Shown: positions 12,888 through 25,729, counted from the stretch's first letter. The stretch is 64,000 bases of DNA from Circinella umbellata (GCA_025093555.1 JAIWNF010000019.1:248001-312000), one strand, 5' to 3'. The notes: generated from the letters alone by a model not told the origin. Made by a program: numbers and translations.

Positions 12888-15800
12888 ATGACAAATGAGT
12901 GTAAGGTCTCTTTTTCTTTTTTCATTTATATAAACTAAATGGGATTACTTATAATATAAACGTTTTATTCCATATTATTATTATTATGAAATAGTAACAA
13001 GTGAAACCATTGAAGATATCTTTTCAATTCTTCGAAATGAAACAAATCAACCCATGGAGGTAAAATTTATTACGCGCGTCAAAAAAAAAAAATAGAATGG
13101 ATGAACTTGACAAGTAACTTTCTTCTTTCTCTTTTTCTTTTGGTGTTTTTTGCTCGCGTGTGTGTAGACTTTGTCATTATTTAAAAAACAAACAGATCAA
13201 GACATTCGAAATGAACTTGAACAAGAGTTTTTAACACCTCAAAAAAGTTTCCCAACATCTTGGTTAACTAAATGTCAAGAGTAAGTTTATCAATTAAGAA
13301 AAAGAAAGAAAACGTGTGTTGTCTATTTTGTTGTCAAGGTTGATGCTAGAATTTGGGGGAGGGGGGATTAAACAAGGGGAGACACACATATATATATGTT
13401 TTCACAGATAATATAGGGGATACTAACACTTGATTTCATATAGACATTGGAATGAAACACCTGATTTTCCAAGTTTAAGTCATGCACAGATATCAAAACC
13501 ACGTACAACAATTCAAGTAGCACGTCGTGGTTATGATGGTGATATTATTGGATATAAAGAAACAATTATTCATGATCCAAATATTTCATCTTCAAATTCA
13601 ACAAGTTTTAGTCGACCTTTTGGATCTGTAAAAGATTTTGTTCGTGGTAATGCTACTCAATTCCCATTTGCACCAGGTGGTTTAGAAACAGAAGTGGTGG
13701 TTTCATTAGATGAAAATGATCAAGAAATAGAACCATCATTGGATATTGATTTAAACTTTTTACAAGAGGGTAATTTTTTTTTATTATTGGTATTTTTTAT
13801 CATGTAAAAAAAGGAATCAAAGGGAATTAAATCTTCTTATTATTATCATAGATTTATCCGTTGTACCACCTGGATTGGATCGTGGTCTTACGTTTGATGG
13901 TAAAAAACAAAAAATAAATATGAATTTTATAAATTGAATAAGGATAAAGAGTGATTTTTAACAATTCATTATTTATATAGATGGTAGTCAAAGGAATGAT
14001 ACACGATTAAAAGAAGTCAATTCCTCTGTATTTAATATTGAAGATATCATTAAACCTACATCAGATGATACATTTGATTTCTTAAAAGTAAAAACGATTG
14101 AAGAAGAAGAAGAAATGACACCCAAATCAACACAACAACAAACTTCTTCAGATGGTAAAATCTATATTTCCTTTTCTTTTTGATATATCAAATACATGGA
14201 AGAATTTTAATTTTAATATAATTCTTTTAATTATTTTGGATTAGATAAAGAAGAAGTAGATGCTCTTTTACCACAACAATTAATTCCACCTCCTATTGAA
14301 ACTGTTCCAAAACTTAAAACAGTGAATAATGAAGCTCATCGAAGACGTGAATGGGCCCATGAAATTAATGTCAATCAACCCTTTGATAATTTTCATGAAT
14401 TGGTACCTGAAATGGCTCAACAATTTCCTTTTGAATTGGATACATTTCAAAAACATGCAGTCTATCATTTAGAAATGGGTGATTCTGTATTTATTGCGGC
14501 ACATACATCTGCAGGAAAAACTGTAGTCGCTGATTATGCTATTGCTTTAGCTTCCAAGCATATGACAAAGTAAGATATATTATTCGAATAAGTAGGGATA
14601 TGGAAGAGGATGGAAATCTAATCTAATCTAATCTAATTTTTTTAATAGAGCTATTTATACTTCCCCTATTAAAGCATTATCAAATCAAAAATTCCGAGAT
14701 TTTAAACATACATTTGGGGATGATGTTGGTATTTTGACAGGTGATGTTCAAATTAAACCAGAAGCAAGTTGTTTAATTATGACTACTGAAATTTTAAGAA
14801 GTATGCTTTATCGTGGTGCCGATCTTATTCGTGATGTAGAATTTGTTATTTTTGATGAAGTTCATTATGTGAATGATCTTGAAGTAAGTTCTTCTTTAAT
14901 TAAAAAAACCGGAGAGAAATAATTCATTGTTTTTTATATATATATATTTATATATAGCGTGGTGTTGTTTGGGAAGAAGTTATTATTATGCTTCCTGCCC
15001 ATGTAAATATTATTTTGCTTTCTGCTACAGTACCAAATACTAGAGAATTCGCAGATTGGGTTGGGTAAATTATTATATCATATATCATATATTATTAATT
15101 ATAACAAATTGAAATATGTTTCTATATTAAACTTTTTTATTTTATATATTTTATTTATATATAGACGAACAAAGAAAAAGGATATTTATGTTATTAGTAC
15201 ACTTAAACGTCCAGTCCCATTAGAACATCATTTATATGCTGGCAAAGATTTATTTAAAATTGTTGGTGCACATGAAAAGAAATTGAATGGAACAGGGTAA
15301 ATACACACACATTCCTACTATACTATGATATCATCCTATTGCAAACTAAACTTTTTTTTCCGTATGTTATAGATATAAGGCTGCATCAGATGCATTAACA
15401 AAACGTAAAGAACAATTAGAAAAATCCGAAGGTAGAGGAGGTCGTGGTGGTGCACGTGGTGGACGAGGTGTTGTTCGTGGATCACATAAACCTATTGGTC
15501 GTAGTTACCAAGCAACTATGCAAAGTGTAAGAAAAAGAAAAAGTAAACAACTTTTAAAAACAAGCAAAAAACCATTCTAAATAATCTTTTAAATAGGATC
15601 GAAATTTATTTGTTCATTTAATTGGTTTATTACAAAAAAAACAACTTTTACCTGTTGTTATTTTTACATTTTCAAAAAAACGATGTGAAGAATATGCAAG
15701 TAGTTTATCTAAAACGGATTTATGTACTAGTCTTGAAAAAAGTGAAATTCATGTATTCATTGAACGAAGTTTGGTTCGTTTACGTGGTACCGATAAAGAA

Positions 15801-18350
15801 TTACCACAAATTTTACGTATGCGTGAATTATTAAGTCGTGGTATTGCAGTTCATCATGGTGGTTTATTACCTATTATTAAAGAAGTAAGCCTTTTGTTTT
15901 TTTGAGGTTTGTTCCTATCATTTATTTTTTTTACTAACTCATGTGGGAATATAGATTGTGGAAATTTTATTTGCAAGAGGTCTTGTGAAAGTGTTGTTTG
16001 CAACGGAAACATTTGCTATGGTAAATTGAAAAATTATATATGTTAAAAAATTAATAGGCTAGAGGGGGAAAAACAAATATTAAAAATATATATATATATA
16101 TATATATAATATTATATTAGGGTGTTAATATGCCTGCAAGAAGTGTGGTATTTTCTGGTCTTCGTAAACATGATGGACGTAGTTTCCGTGATTTATTACC
16201 AGGTAATATATACTATTATATGATAATGACAATATCATATACTAACTTTATATTCTTATATTAGGTGAATATACACAAATGTCAGGAAGAGCAGGTCGTC
16301 GTGGTTTAGATAGTACGGGTATGGTGATCATTGCATGTAGTGGTGATGAACCTCCAGAGGTAATTTATCCTATTCCCTTCTTTCCTTCTAAGAATTACCA
16401 TTGACTAACTTTTTTTTTTTAAAAAAAAAGGCATCTACGTTATCTACTATGATTCTTGGTAAACCTACCAAATTAGAATCTCAATTCCGTTTAACATATA
16501 ATATGATTCTTAATTTACTTCGTGTGGAAGCATTGAAAGTAGAAGAAATGATTAAACGAAGTTTTTCTGAAAATAGTACACAAAAATTATTACCTGATAC
16601 CAAACGATTAGTGGATGAAAACGAACAAAAGAAAAGTGCATTACAACCCTTAGATTGTACTATTTGTGGACCTGATTTGGACTTATTTTATGATATATGT
16701 GGTGAGGTTGTTTTATTAAACCGTACGATGATGCTTCAACATATATCCAAGACACCTGCAGGTCATCGAGCATTAACGCCTGGTAGAATTGTTCTTATTA
16801 ATAATAATATTTATCGAAATACACCGGGTGTTTTATTAAAACCAACAAGTGGAACTGCTGCTTCTTCTTCGGGTCAAAAGATGTTTTATTGTCTTGTTCT
16901 TGCTTCAAAAGATTTAGATATAACACTTCAAGGTGCCAATGCTGCTGGTAAAAGATAAACAAACAAACAAACAAACAAATGTATATATTATTATTATTAT
17001 TTTTTATTAACTCTTTATTTTTTATATCAAAGATGAAATTGCTCCATTACCAGTAACAGTGATTAATGTACCTAATAATGCAGAAAGTGTTACACAAGTG
17101 ACAACAATTGGCGTATCTGATATATTGACTGTTACTAAAACTTCCTTGAAGGTAAACTAAATTTTCATTTTTAATTTGGTTTTATTTTGTTATAATCATA
17201 TTGAATTAAAGATATTCCTCAAAAACAGTTTGATGTAGATAGTATTATGACAGGTCAAGACTCTTTAGAAATGACAAGAATTAAACAAGAATTAGAAAAG
17301 TTTGCTATGGATGCTTTAAAAGGTAATCTATTTGAAAATTGTGCTTAACGTAAATATATATATTTATCTCATGTTAAATATATCTTTCTAGGTTCTTTGG
17401 CAGAATATGATTGGCAAAAGATTAAAGATATTGAATTTCAAGAAATGTTACGTACTAAAACAACTCATTTAAAACGATTACGTAATGAATTTCAATGTAC
17501 TAAATGTCCTGATTTAAATGAACATGTAAGTGGGGAGGTGTTTTTTAATAATGAAGTAAGAGAGGAATGCTATATTTCTGGCTTTTAGTTAATTTTCTTT
17601 TTTAGTATGGTTTAATTCATGCACATAAACGAATTTCAAGTCAAATCGATATGCTTAAATTAACTATTTCTGATCAAAATCTTGAACTTTTACCTGATTA
17701 TCATCAACGTATTGAAGTACTTAAACAAATGCATTATATTGATGAACAAGGCACTGTTCAACTCAAAGGTCGTGTAGCATGTGAAATTAATTCTGCTGAT
17801 GAATTATTACTAACTGAACTTGTATTGGATAATGTATTTGCTGATTATGAACCTGCGGAAGTAGTCGCTATCTTATCTGCTTTTGTTTTCCAAGAACGGA
17901 ATGCAAGTGAACCAAGATTAACACCTAAATTAATGAAAGCAAAAGAAACAGTTCTTACCTATGCACGTAAAGTAGCTCAAGTGCAAGTAGAATGTGGATT
18001 ACCTATTTCAGTAGAAGATTATGTCAATGGATTGCATTTTGGATTAGTAGAAGCAGTGTATGAATGGGCTCGTGGTTTACCCTTTAAACATATTACAGAT
18101 TTGACCGATGTTTTGGAAGGATCTATTGTTCGATGTATTAGTCGATTAGATGAAACAACACGTGAAGTAATGAGTGCTGCACGTATGGTGGGTGATACTA
18201 ATTTATATAAAAAGATGGAACAAGCAGAACAAGATATTAAAAGAGATATCGTATTTGCAGCTAGTTTGGTAAGTTTAATATTTATTCTTCTTTTTTATAT
18301 TATTCTTCTTATACTAATTGTTTATTTATTATTTATCTTAGTATTTCTAA
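12888..18350 (+). CDS. SKI2: SKI2, exosome-assisting DEVH RNA helicase
   Basis: Cytoplasmic RNA helicase of the Ski complex, which feeds mRNA to the exosome for 3'-5' decay. I joined 21 exons (first 12888-12900, last 18342-18350), all GT..AG and in frame, giving 3759 nt and 1252 aa; human and yeast proteins are about 1250-1290 aa. The N-terminal arm includes [20 protein letters not shown] and [12 protein letters not shown]. Walker A is AHTSAGKT, the DEVH box is FDEVHYVND, motif III is LSATVPN, and motif VI is [14 protein letters not shown]. An Arg/Gly-rich insertion ([13 protein letters not shown]) lies between the RecA domains. The Ski2 arch and DSHCT helical C-terminus follow, and the protein ends ...FAASLYF, matching the conserved family end. 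The 9-nt last exon is supported by this end. MTR4 was considered and rejected because the N-terminal blocks are Ski2-type. Confidence 0.96.
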
Positions 18351-18473
18351 AACCTTTCACATGAATTTGATCATATTCCACCCCCCTGATAAAATATTTC
18401 ATCACTATTTGTTTTATTTTTATTCTATTCTATTCTGTTTTTTTTTTCTTTATTTTTTTTTATCATATAAAAC

Positions 18474-20909
18474 ATGACACGTACGATTGGAGATTTACCA
18501 ATGGAAATTATGGATCTCATTGTTGATCTTATATCTTCAAAAGACATTCTCACTTGTCTTTATGTCAATCATGAATGGCATACTCTATTTGAACGAATAC
18601 TTTATAAAAGTTTCGATACACGTGATCGTGCCATGTTTCTTTTTTTTCTAAAACGACTCACAACGACTTTGAATCAACAACAACAACAACAACAACAAGA
18701 ACAACAGCATTCTTCTTTTCCATTAGGTCATTATGTCCGTGAACTCAAAATATGCGATGGTTTCATGACAGAAAAACAAATGACCGATTTGAAACGAGCA
18801 TGTCCTAATATAACCTCTTTAACATTTCGTTGGCAAGATAGTAAAGCTCACGAAGAACATGTGTATTCCAGTATAGACACATTACTCAATGATAACAGTC
18901 CTACCAAAAAAAATCAACGTTATTTTGGTATACCTAAAAAAATCATGGAAATGTTTCCTTGTGTCACCCAATTAACTTTAGAATGTGAAGCCAAATGGAG
19001 AAGAACACGTCCTAGACTCCTCCATGATTTTATTCGAAATTACTTGTTTGCTACACACCATGTACAGTTCTTGACTTTGAATAATGTTTCACGGAACTTA
19101 TGTTATCGTCAATTGGATTTAATTCATGAAGCATGTCCCAATCTGATTCAATTGGAAATTTTTGTGAGTAGTACGTCGGATTATGATAGTTATTTGGAAA
19201 AACCGACACGACTCCGTCATTTAGATGGTCCAGAATGGCCGCGTCAAAAATTATTACGTATTCAACATATTACACTATCAGATCACACTACACATAGTAC
19301 AACTACTTTAGAAAAATGTATTCGATATTTTGCTGCTCGATACCCAGATTTACGATCTATTTCATTTAATAATCGAGGTCGAGAATCTTCATGGGGGTCA
19401 TCTATTGATTTTATTTCTCCTGTACCTTGGCAATATGTTCCTCCATTATCATCATCATCATTATCAGCAACAACAGCTTCTTCTTCTTCTTCAATTCAAG
19501 AGACGTATAATAATAATAATGATGATGATAAGGTACAACGACAACAACAAGATGACGATAATACAATGGGACTTCTTGCTAAACGTTGTCCAAAACTTCA
19601 TTCCATTGAATTATTGAACGTGACTCTTCCTTCGAATGCTATTAAACATCTTTTTTCAGGTCAACAACTTGAGAATGTTTCATTTAAAGGACGTTATCGA
19701 GCCATGAATCATCAAGGATTTTATGAAATGTTACGACTTCTTTATCCTAAAGTAGTTCAACTTTCTTTATCTATACCTACTCCACTGATCAGTCTATTCA
19801 ATAATTTAACAACAACAACAACAGATGAAGCTTTAATATTATCTAATTTCAACGAAAATCAATCAAATAATTATGCTATTGGATTTAAAAATCTAGTTCA
19901 ACTTGAATTAATTCAACAATCTTCTGGACCTATTCAAATCCATCTCAATCATATTTTAGAAATATGTCCAGTACTTCAAAGTCTCACACTCGTCCATACG
20001 GATGTTACAGCAAATAAAGAAACAGAAGAAGACGACGACCTAACATACCCGTCCCTCAAAACAATCAAGTTACGTAATGTTCACATTTCTTCTATTTCAT
20101 TCATGAAATTTATATCCAATCATTGTCCCCAACTTTTACATTTTCACATGTTACGATGCACAGGGCCTTTTCAACAACAACGACAACAACAGTGTCGTTT
20201 AGGTTATACGGATGGGTCCCAGTTCATTATTGATTTTCCTCATCATCAATTGAAATCGCTTGTTATTTTCCAACACGTGGTGATTCAACCTTACCGTATC
20301 AATCTAGTTGCTTTGGATCTTTCTAATAAGAACAAAAAACAAGAAGAAGATCAATCCAACTTTGATATAAGTCATCATTCATCATCATCGACAACGCCTA
20401 CGCCTACGCCAACAAAAACAAGGGAACCTTTGTACTACTATGATCATTGGTATTGGATTCCAGAGGATGTGATATTCACTTTTTTTATACAAAAAGCAAG
20501 TAAAAACTTTTATAAAAATTATAAAGAATTAAATTTTGATGATTCAGATATGATTTATCCATCTTTCACCACATCAAGTTATTATACCAGATCAAAACAA
20601 GCAGAAAGGATAAGCATAAAGAAATTAACGATGGATCAAGGAAATGAATTAATGAATTATATTCAACCAGAATCACCTACTTTGTCAAGAAAAAGAAAAA
20701 GAAACCACGTTGAAATCATGAAACAACAACACAGAGCTAAACTCTATCCAACATCAGATAGGATCATGAATGAATGTCGAAAAGAAATTGATTCTGGAGG
20801 TTATTTTCCTATTCGTTGTCAATCTATTTCAAAACTTGTTTTTAATGGTACTTTTCTTATTCATAATGGTATCTGTTTACCATCTACATCATTTATATCC
20901 AATGAATGA
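18474..20909 (+). CDS. F-box / leucine-rich-repeat-like protein
   Basis: Intronless 811-aa protein starting 123 bp after the SKI2 stop on the same strand. Residues about 4-48 form an F-box (LPMEIMDLIVDLISSKDILT, then a conserved W and L), which docks on Skp1 in SCF ubiquitin ligases. The rest contains irregular leucine-rich repeats (CPNITSLTF, CPNLIQLEIF, CPKLHSIELLNV, CPVLQSLTLVH, CPQLLHFHMLRC) that would choose the substrate. There is a poly-Gln tract near residue 65 and Ser/Asp/Asn homopolymers near residues 325-365. A basic KRKRKR-type stretch near residue 740 could be a nuclear signal. The substrate is unknown. Large intronless F-box genes are common in this fungal group, to my knowledge, and this one contrasts with the intron-dense neighbours. 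Confidence 0.85.
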   Translation: MTRTIGDLPMEIMDLIVDLISSKDILTCLYVNHEWHTLFERILYKSFDTRDRAMFLFFLKRLTTTLNQQQQQQQQEQQHSSFPLGHYVRELKICDGFMTEKQMTDLKRACPNITSLTFRWQDSKAHEEHVYSSIDTLLNDNSPTKKNQRYFGIPKKIMEMFPCVTQLTLECEAKWRRTRPRLLHDFIRNYLFATHHVQFLTLNNVSRNLCYRQLDLIHEACPNLIQLEIFVSSTSDYDSYLEKPTRLRHLDGPEWPRQKLLRIQHITLSDHTTHSTTTLEKCIRYFAARYPDLRSISFNNRGRESSWGSSIDFISPVPWQYVPPLSSSSLSATTASSSSSIQETYNNNNDDDKVQRQQQDDDNTMGLLAKRCPKLHSIELLNVTLPSNAIKHLFSGQQLENVSFKGRYRAMNHQGFYEMLRLLYPKVVQLSLSIPTPLISLFNNLTTTTTDEALILSNFNENQSNNYAIGFKNLVQLELIQQSSGPIQIHLNHILEICPVLQSLTLVHTDVTANKETEEDDDLTYPSLKTIKLRNVHISSISFMKFISNHCPQLLHFHMLRCTGPFQQQRQQQCRLGYTDGSQFIIDFPHHQLKSLVIFQHVVIQPYRINLVALDLSNKNKKQEEDQSNFDISHHSSSSTTPTPTPTKTREPLYYYDHWYWIPEDVIFTFFIQKASKNFYKNYKELNFDDSDMIYPSFTTSSYYTRSKQAERISIKKLTMDQGNELMNYIQPESPTLSRKRKRNHVEIMKQQHRAKLYPTSDRIMNECRKEIDSGGYFPIRCQSISKLVFNGTFLIHNGICLPSTSFISNE

Positions 20910-21215
20910 ACTTTTACCCCCGCCACCACCACCTTTAAAAAATTTTGTAACATTTTTGTATCCATGTAAAAACTCCCAACTTGACTTCCTATTCTTTTAG
21001 TTATGGAAAAAGAGTATTGTAATGATTATCAATTTTTTTAAAAAAAAAAGAATAAAAAAGAAGCTTCTACGTATTTTTCCCCTCGTCCTTCTTTTTTTTT
21101 TAAGCTACTTTACCCAGTTACTTGATTTGGTAATTTTAATGCTTGAAAATTCGGAAAAAGTTTTTTTTTTTTTTGTTCTGTGCTTTTCAATCATTGACAT
21201 TTTCTTTTTTGAATC
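20910..21215. other. Intergenic between F-box gene and TMA16
   Basis: A 306-bp AT-rich spacer serving as 3' flank of the F-box gene and promoter of TMA16. Short overlapping open frames here are composition artefacts. Confidence 0.6.
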
Positions 21216-22241
21216 ATGGTAAAAAAAAAAACGATTACATTACATTACATTAAATGTGTTTTTTATATATTCATTGAGAGACATTCTATTATAATATTAT
21301 AATTATTATTGACAATTACTAAAAAAAAAGGAAAATACACCCACCCACAAACGTCAACCTTCCCTCTTTCTGTCTTTAGCCAAATAATAAACGACATACC
21401 GTAAAAAATATTAAGAATCGAGATCAAGTGCATCCTTATTCAAGAAAAGCTAGACAAATCAATCGTGCTCAATTAAGAACTCATAAACTTGCTAGTAAAA
21501 AAGAAGGACGTACAGCTGGAAACACAAAAGGTAAGAAAAAAACACACGGTTTTTGTTTCAGCCCTTTTTTTTTTTCTTGTATAACAACAATGTGTTTTTT
21601 TTTCTTTTAGTTGAACGATGGTTATGGTTTCGATATGCTCTTGATGAATCCGATTTATGTGCAACCAAAGAACAAGTTCATGAATTAATTCAATTGTATG
21701 TTTTAATAGTAATAAAAGAGAGAGAGAGACAAATGAGGAGTAAAAAAGGGGTGTGCGTGTGTGATTATAGGGAATTGTTTATCTTACCTTTTTTTTTTTT
21801 TGTTTAGATTTTTGAAACGTCATGATGATGAATTAGAACAATTAGAACAAGAACGAAAAAAAAAAGGCGGGCACCGGAAAAAGGTATCACGTCATGATAT
21901 TTTAACAGCATTAAAAATATCTGAAGAAAGTGAATATGCATCTGGTTTTGGTAAGGGAAAACAAAAAAAAAAAAGACTTTAAAAAGTAAATTGGTAGAGT
22001 AAAAGTTAATTCTATTCTATTCTATTTTTCAGAAATACCTGATTTATTAGTTGAAAAAAATGTAAGGATGTTACGTGAATGGGATGGAGATGTAAATGGT
22101 ATGCCAAGGATAAGACAAACACTTTATCGTAAATCCGATGCACCGACATCTCTCCCTACTAGTATGGAAGATGAAGAATCAAAACAAGCAGTAACCATGA
22201 CAAAAAGTGCAATTCCGACAATGGATATTGACATGAATTAA
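21216..22241 (+). CDS. TMA16: TMA16, translation-machinery-associated protein 16
   Basis: Small basic protein that associates with 60S pre-ribosomes in yeast. Five exons: 21216-21218, 21380-21530, 21611-21695, 21808-21950 and 22033-22241, giving 591 nt and 196 aa. Exon 1 is only the ATG. The intron GTAAAA..CTTTAG joins it in phase to CCA AAT AAT AAA, giving MPNNKRHTVKNIKN. Family hallmarks are HPYSRKARQINRAQLRTHKL, VERWLWFRYAL and a final DLLVEKNVRMLREWDG block. There is no ATG in frame between the acceptor and the conserved HPYSRKA block, so an upstream exon is required. The 3-nt exon is the best-placed candidate. Confidence 0.9.
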
Positions 22242-24501
22242 AAAAAAGAAAGTTACCTAATATGTAGAATAGCCGATTCTGTTTCTTGTTTCTTGTTCTT
22301 GTTGTTGTTGTTGTTTTCATAAAAAGCAAAAAAATTACTATTAAAAGTATAGAAATCGAAGTTATTGATGTGATAATGTGTTGTACCGTTACCGTATATT
22401 ATAAATATATATTATAATACATCCTTTTTGTGTTTTCTGTGCGCCACTCAAACTGTGTAATTGTTCGGCTCATCCGATATTCCCGAGCAAACTTGTAACA
22501 CCCCTTTTAACCTTAAAACTTCTTTATCATCATCATCATCCTCCCCCCACCACCACCACGTTCACCCTTTTTTTTTCATCTTTTTTTTTTGCCACAATTA
22601 TTTCATGGTCACTTTTCTTATTTCATGTATAAACAAATCCATAGAAATTATTTTATTAAACAAAGTACAGAATTACAATAATAATTATATATAGTTAATT
22701 GATTTTTGTTATATAATTTCCAATAATTATTGTTTGTTATTTAGTTTAAGCGCATCAACAAAAAATATATATAAAAAAAAGCGCGTGTCCCGGAAAGGAA
22801 ATCCCGAAATAGAAGGGGGGAAAGGTCTCCACATTGAAAAAAGTCCGTCCATTATATAAACTTTTTTGAAAGGATAAACATAAACATAAAAAGACGGGGG
22901 GGGAAGGCTGATCCATCTCTAATCGCTCCAACAAATATTTATATCAAAATGTTTACTTAATTATATTACATTGGTGAATTAGTATTATTTTCACCATTAT
23001 AAAATGTTTTATACGTACATCTTTTCTTTGAAATTATATATGCGATATAAAATAGTTATAAAGAAACTAAACATGTTTAAATTAGGTAATGTAAGACAAC
23101 AACCCGATTATAAAAAACGGAGATGAAACAATGCAGCCATTTTTATTTTATTTTGCTTAAAAAAACTATTTTACATAGTACCTCTATATACTATTCTATT
23201 GATCAGCATTAGAAACCTTCTATAGCAATGATGTTAAGAGTCGAGACTCTCTATATCATTTTCATTTTTCAAAAAATTGTAGAAACCCTGCGTTTTTTAA
23301 TGAAAATGAGGTCATATCATATATAAATTATAAGATACTCTTTTCTCCATGTCTCGCCTAGTATAGAAAAGATTGACCATTTTTCTCTTTTCTATTGGAA
23401 AACATTTTTTTTTATTATTAGATTTTACAATTTTGGCAGGTTTTCAAAAAAAAAAAAAAAGCCCTCAAATTTGACTTTTATTTTTATAAACCATGTAACA
23501 CAGACACTTTTTGGGGGGGGGCAAAGAGACAGGAGGTTTTTTGAAAGTAGGATAAGAAAAGTTATTATAAGGAGCTTTTTTTCGGGGGGAGGGGGTAAAG
23601 TTTGAAAGGCGAATAACAATTTACATTTTATATAATAATTTGCTTAGCATTATAATAATGTCAATACTTGATTGTTCTTTTTTTTCTTTCTCTCTGTAAG
23701 CTATGCATCTCCCTCTCTCTCTCTCTCTCTCTCTTTTTCTCTCTCTGTATATATACATGTGTATAATACAATACACGTTTTATAAATAAAATCTGTACTT
23801 TTGTTATTACTGCGCCCTTATGCGGATAACAAATTACATTAACGGAGAGGAGAAGGGGGACGGGTTTAGAAACCCAAAAGCATTCTTTTCACCTTGGTTT
23901 ACAGTAAGTACGTAATAAGACCCAATAATATATAACTTATTATTATATATAATAAACAAAGAAAAAAAATGTCAATTTTCTATGTTAAATTGATCAACCG
24001 TTTTCATGAACACTTTATTTTTTTAGTGGGGTTTCCTTCCCCCTGCCCCTTTCCTTCATTTATTTTATATATTAAGAAAAGATAAAAGATCGACTCTTAT
24101 AGCATTTTTATTAATAAATTGCAATCAAATATAATGTAATTTTTTTTTTCTTTTTTTTTTTTATGATTGATAACTTTTCCGGGGTGCGAGTAAAAAGAGA
24201 GAGAGATAGATAGAATAGATGGGGTAACGTACTTCAAAACAACAACAAAAGCTATTAACGCCCTTTGAGTGGTTTTCAAAAAAAGAAAAGAAAAGGAAAA
24301 AAAAAAAAAAAAAGACCTTGTACACACATCAAACTTACTAACCCACGACTTTGACCTGGGAACCAGTTCATAGCTGTCATACTTCAAAAAAAAAAAACGG
24401 AGTCGAGTTCTTCTTGTTGAGTTGGATTGGGCGCAAAAGTACCACACAAGTTGAAAAGAATACATTTTACTTATAGGGTAATTCCACTACATGAACACCC
24501 C

Positions 24502-24532
<31 letters not shown>

Positions 24533-24808
24533 TAACATAACATATCTAGTCGGTGCACCCGGCCTTGTCTTGAACTCAAAATATCCGATCTTGATCTCAA
24601 AAAAACCGTTTATACCATATATGCTTACAATTAAAAAGTATTTAAACAATTAACAATTTTTTTTGGCTTCTTTTTTTTCTTTTTTTACGTATTTCTTTCT
24701 GTAATTTGCATTTTTTTTTTTTCATCATTTTTCTTGTTAATATTACCAACCCACCAAACTCCCAACTTTTTTTTGTTCCCTTCTATATATAATAAAAAAA
24801 ATATCAAG
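22242..24808. other. 2.5-kb intergenic region, simple sequence, no supported gene
   Basis: 3' flank of TMA16 and promoter of the Ser-rich gene. It contains long A/T and G/C homopolymers, a CT run at about 23710-23740 and an AC run near 24515. Frames at 22461-22694, 23425-23619 and 24097-24465 are Phe/Ser/Lys-rich and cross homopolymers. The stretches at 24330-24380 and 24550-24620 look weakly tRNA-like on the minus strand but do not fold into a convincing cloverleaf by eye. Confidence 0.55.
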
Positions 24809-25729
24809 ATGATGGAAACATATAATTATTATTATCAACATCAACATTATCAACCCTCAGCATCTTCTTCTTCATCTTCATCACGACCTTCATCTCCACC
24901 ACTTCCATTAACAAAAGAAAATCTTTCACTTTATGTAAATCAACAAGAAGAAACAGAACCATCCTTTACATTAATGAGTCGTTATTATAATGATTTACCA
25001 CCACCTTCACCTGTATTATCTGCAAGACGAGAAAGACGTAATTCTTCAAATACAACCTCTTCTTCTGATTTTGTTGTAGCTACACCCAGATTATCTCCTT
25101 TTCCTTATCACAATGATTCCTTGTTTTTACCTACTGCTGAGCAGCAACACAGTAATAATAGTACTTTAATGAAACGTAGTAAAAGTCCTACTCCATCGAT
25201 TGATACATTTACAAGTTACCCAGGAAGAAGATCATCCAGTACCGCTGAGCGGCGACCTAGTCCTCTTTCTACACAAACAATACCATCAAGATATCCTCCT
25301 TTATTTGAACATGAATCATCATCAACAAGTACCAATGAAAAATTAAAAAAACCACAAGAAAAATCAATCGATACTACTAGTACGAATGATAATTTACCAA
25401 GAAAAAAAATATCTTGGTGGCTCAGAATTTCTAAATTATTAAATATTCGATTAAAAAAGAAAAATAAACCATCTGCTTCTACATCTTCTTTATTATCCTT
25501 ATCAACTTCAGCTACAACAACCACGACAATACCATTCACACCCTCTACATCAAGATCTTCATCCATGAATAATAAACAACAACTATTATTAGACAACAAT
25601 GAACAACGATTGAAAACACCTATGAGAAGAAATACGTGTCGATTAAATGAAGGATCACCTGTGTGGTACAGTCAATTCACTGCCAATCCACCACCTCCTT
25701 CAAAGTTATCTATGGCCACTGCTGCTTAA
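24809..25729 (+). CDS. Ser/Pro-rich disordered protein of unknown function
   Basis: Intronless 306-aa frame, ATG at 24809 (a second ATG follows immediately), stop at 25727-25729. I do not recognise the family. It is mostly disordered: an N-terminal Tyr/Gln/His patch, then Ser- and Pro-rich blocks with many SP, RRSSS and RxxS-type sites that look like phosphorylation targets. It has one short amphipathic, basic patch (SWWLRISKLLNIRLKKKNK) near residues 210-228 that could bind membrane, and a distinct tail SPVWYSQFTANPPPPSKLSM. The tail is low in Ser repeats and looks conserved-motif-like, perhaps a docking peptide. Regular codon use over 900 bases supports a real gene. It could be a signalling scaffold, but that is speculation. 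Confidence 0.65.
   Translation: MMETYNYYYQHQHYQPSASSSSSSSRPSSPPLPLTKENLSLYVNQQEETEPSFTLMSRYYNDLPPPSPVLSARRERRNSSNTTSSSDFVVATPRLSPFPYHNDSLFLPTAEQQHSNNSTLMKRSKSPTPSIDTFTSYPGRRSSSTAERRPSPLSTQTIPSRYPPLFEHESSSTSTNEKLKKPQEKSIDTTSTNDNLPRKKISWWLRISKLLNIRLKKKNKPSASTSSLLSLSTSATTTTTIPFTPSTSRSSSMNNKQQLLLDNNEQRLKTPMRRNTCRLNEGSPVWYSQFTANPPPPSKLSMATAA

Noticed and set aside
14615..14640. CTAAT repeats resembling a telomere-like array
   Set aside because: Only about five 5-bp copies inside a SKI2 intron; not a telomeric unit.
24330..24620. Weak tRNA-like B-box words on the minus strand
   Set aside because: No matching A box at proper distance and no cloverleaf could be drawn.
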